The notes under the pieces were generated by a model. The model was not told the origin of the DNA. It did not search any database and saw nothing but the letters and a program-made list of their open reading frames with translations. From Scatacola_A faecigallinarum (GTDB lineage Bacteria > Pseudomonadota > Alphaproteobacteria > RF32 > CAG-239), in assembly GCA_018713605.1 (NCBI GenBank), contig DVOM01000034.1, positions 1 to 14,693 on the forward strand: a stretch of DNA of 14,693 bases, read 5' to 3'. Both the position numbers and the translations under genes were made by a program. Positions 14,486 through 14,693 of this stretch are shown in pieces (position 1 is the first letter of the stretch; each line of letters begins with the position of its first letter).

Positions 14486-14512
14486 AAAAGCTCCCACCGG
14501 GGAGCTTTTTTT
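14486..14512. terminator. Bidirectional rho-independent terminator
   Basis: AAAAGCTCCC (14486-14495) pairs with GGGAGCTTTT (14500-14509) around ACCG, with a run of T on the plus strand and A on the other. It lies between the stop codons of two convergent genes and can serve both. Confidence 0.9.
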
Positions 14513-14519
14513 GAAACTT

Positions 14520-14693
14520 TCAGTCGACCAGTTCTATTTTCAGACGTTTGTTCAGACAGAAACAAATATTGTTTATTTCGCCAAGAAAGCGCCGTTGGCC
14601 GTTTAAGTGCTCTTCAACGACATTCAGCGGTATCTCGCTTTGCGCGCTGAACTCTTCCGGCGTCAGCCCCTGCTCCGCCAAAGCCCGGCGAAA
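14520..14693 (-). CDS. C-terminal part of an HTH (XRE-like) protein, truncated by the window edge
   Basis: Only the last 57 residues and the TGA (14522-14520) lie in the window; the frame is open to the right edge. The piece begins FRRALAEQGLTPEEFSAQSE and continues IPLNVVEEHLNGQRRF, following the XRE pattern of helix, turn, recognition helix and the closing glycine-containing turn, then a final helix INNICFCLNKRLKIEL. DNA binding is inferred from this pattern. Its C-terminal HTH placement is like that of the small protein at 330-596, but the two are not close copies. It ends at the shared terminator with the putative metalloprotease gene. Confidence 0.65.
   Translation of the reverse strand, partial: FRRALAEQGLTPEEFSAQSEIPLNVVEEHLNGQRRFLGEINNICFCLNKRLKIELVD

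Overview
The window reads as chromosomal DNA of a Gram-negative bacterium, most likely an alphaproteobacterium and perhaps one of the uncultured host-associated lineages. The Gram-negative call rests on a 16-stranded-type porin and a LolA lipoprotein carrier. The alphaproteobacterial call rests on lolA directly followed by xth (a common alphaproteobacterial arrangement) and on a soluble EIIA-Man/HPr pair of the regulatory PTS type. Base composition and codon use look uniform across the window. I see no insertion sequence, tRNA, rRNA or CRISPR array. The placement below class level is a guess.

Layout. Positions 1-330 hold no credible protein gene but carry what looks like a folded RNA of about 240 nt. 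It has GNRA-capped hairpins, an 8-bp long-range helix, a loop-tail pseudoknot and a rho-independent terminator. A small HTH-like gene starts 35 nt after the terminator. An ABC exporter half-transporter lies on the minus strand at 613-2373. A consensus-like promoter drives a plus-strand operon at 2470-4499: a 139-aa unknown protein, EIIA-Man, HPr and a beta-class DNA methyltransferase. A 44-aa serine-rich protein ending in CGCGE follows, with its own strong ribosome binding site and terminator. Next is lolA-xth behind a promoter whose -35 box lies inside a perfect inverted repeat.

On the minus strand a porin gene runs into a response-regulator gene (8077 to 6311). Divergent from it is a nadM-nadE pair on the plus strand (8203-9531), closed by a long hairpin terminator shared with the convergent gyrB (12025-9584). 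A divergent promoter region at 12026-12236 serves gyrB and a 747-aa protein (12237-14480). That protein carries a near-complete archaemetzincin zinc-binding signature in its N-terminal third. Its C-terminal part has a strand/helix pattern that recalls the HopA1/phosphothreonine-lyase group. A bidirectional terminator and the 3' end of a minus-strand HTH gene close the window.

How genes may work together. EIIA-Man and HPr form part of a phosphate relay used for regulation rather than sugar uptake, since no membrane EIIBC is present. NadM and NadE catalyse late steps of NAD synthesis, and their pairing raises the possibility of the amidation-first route known from Francisella. LolA and the porin belong to outer-membrane assembly and permeability. 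The two least explained objects are the structured RNA at the left end and the large putative metalloprotease at the right end.
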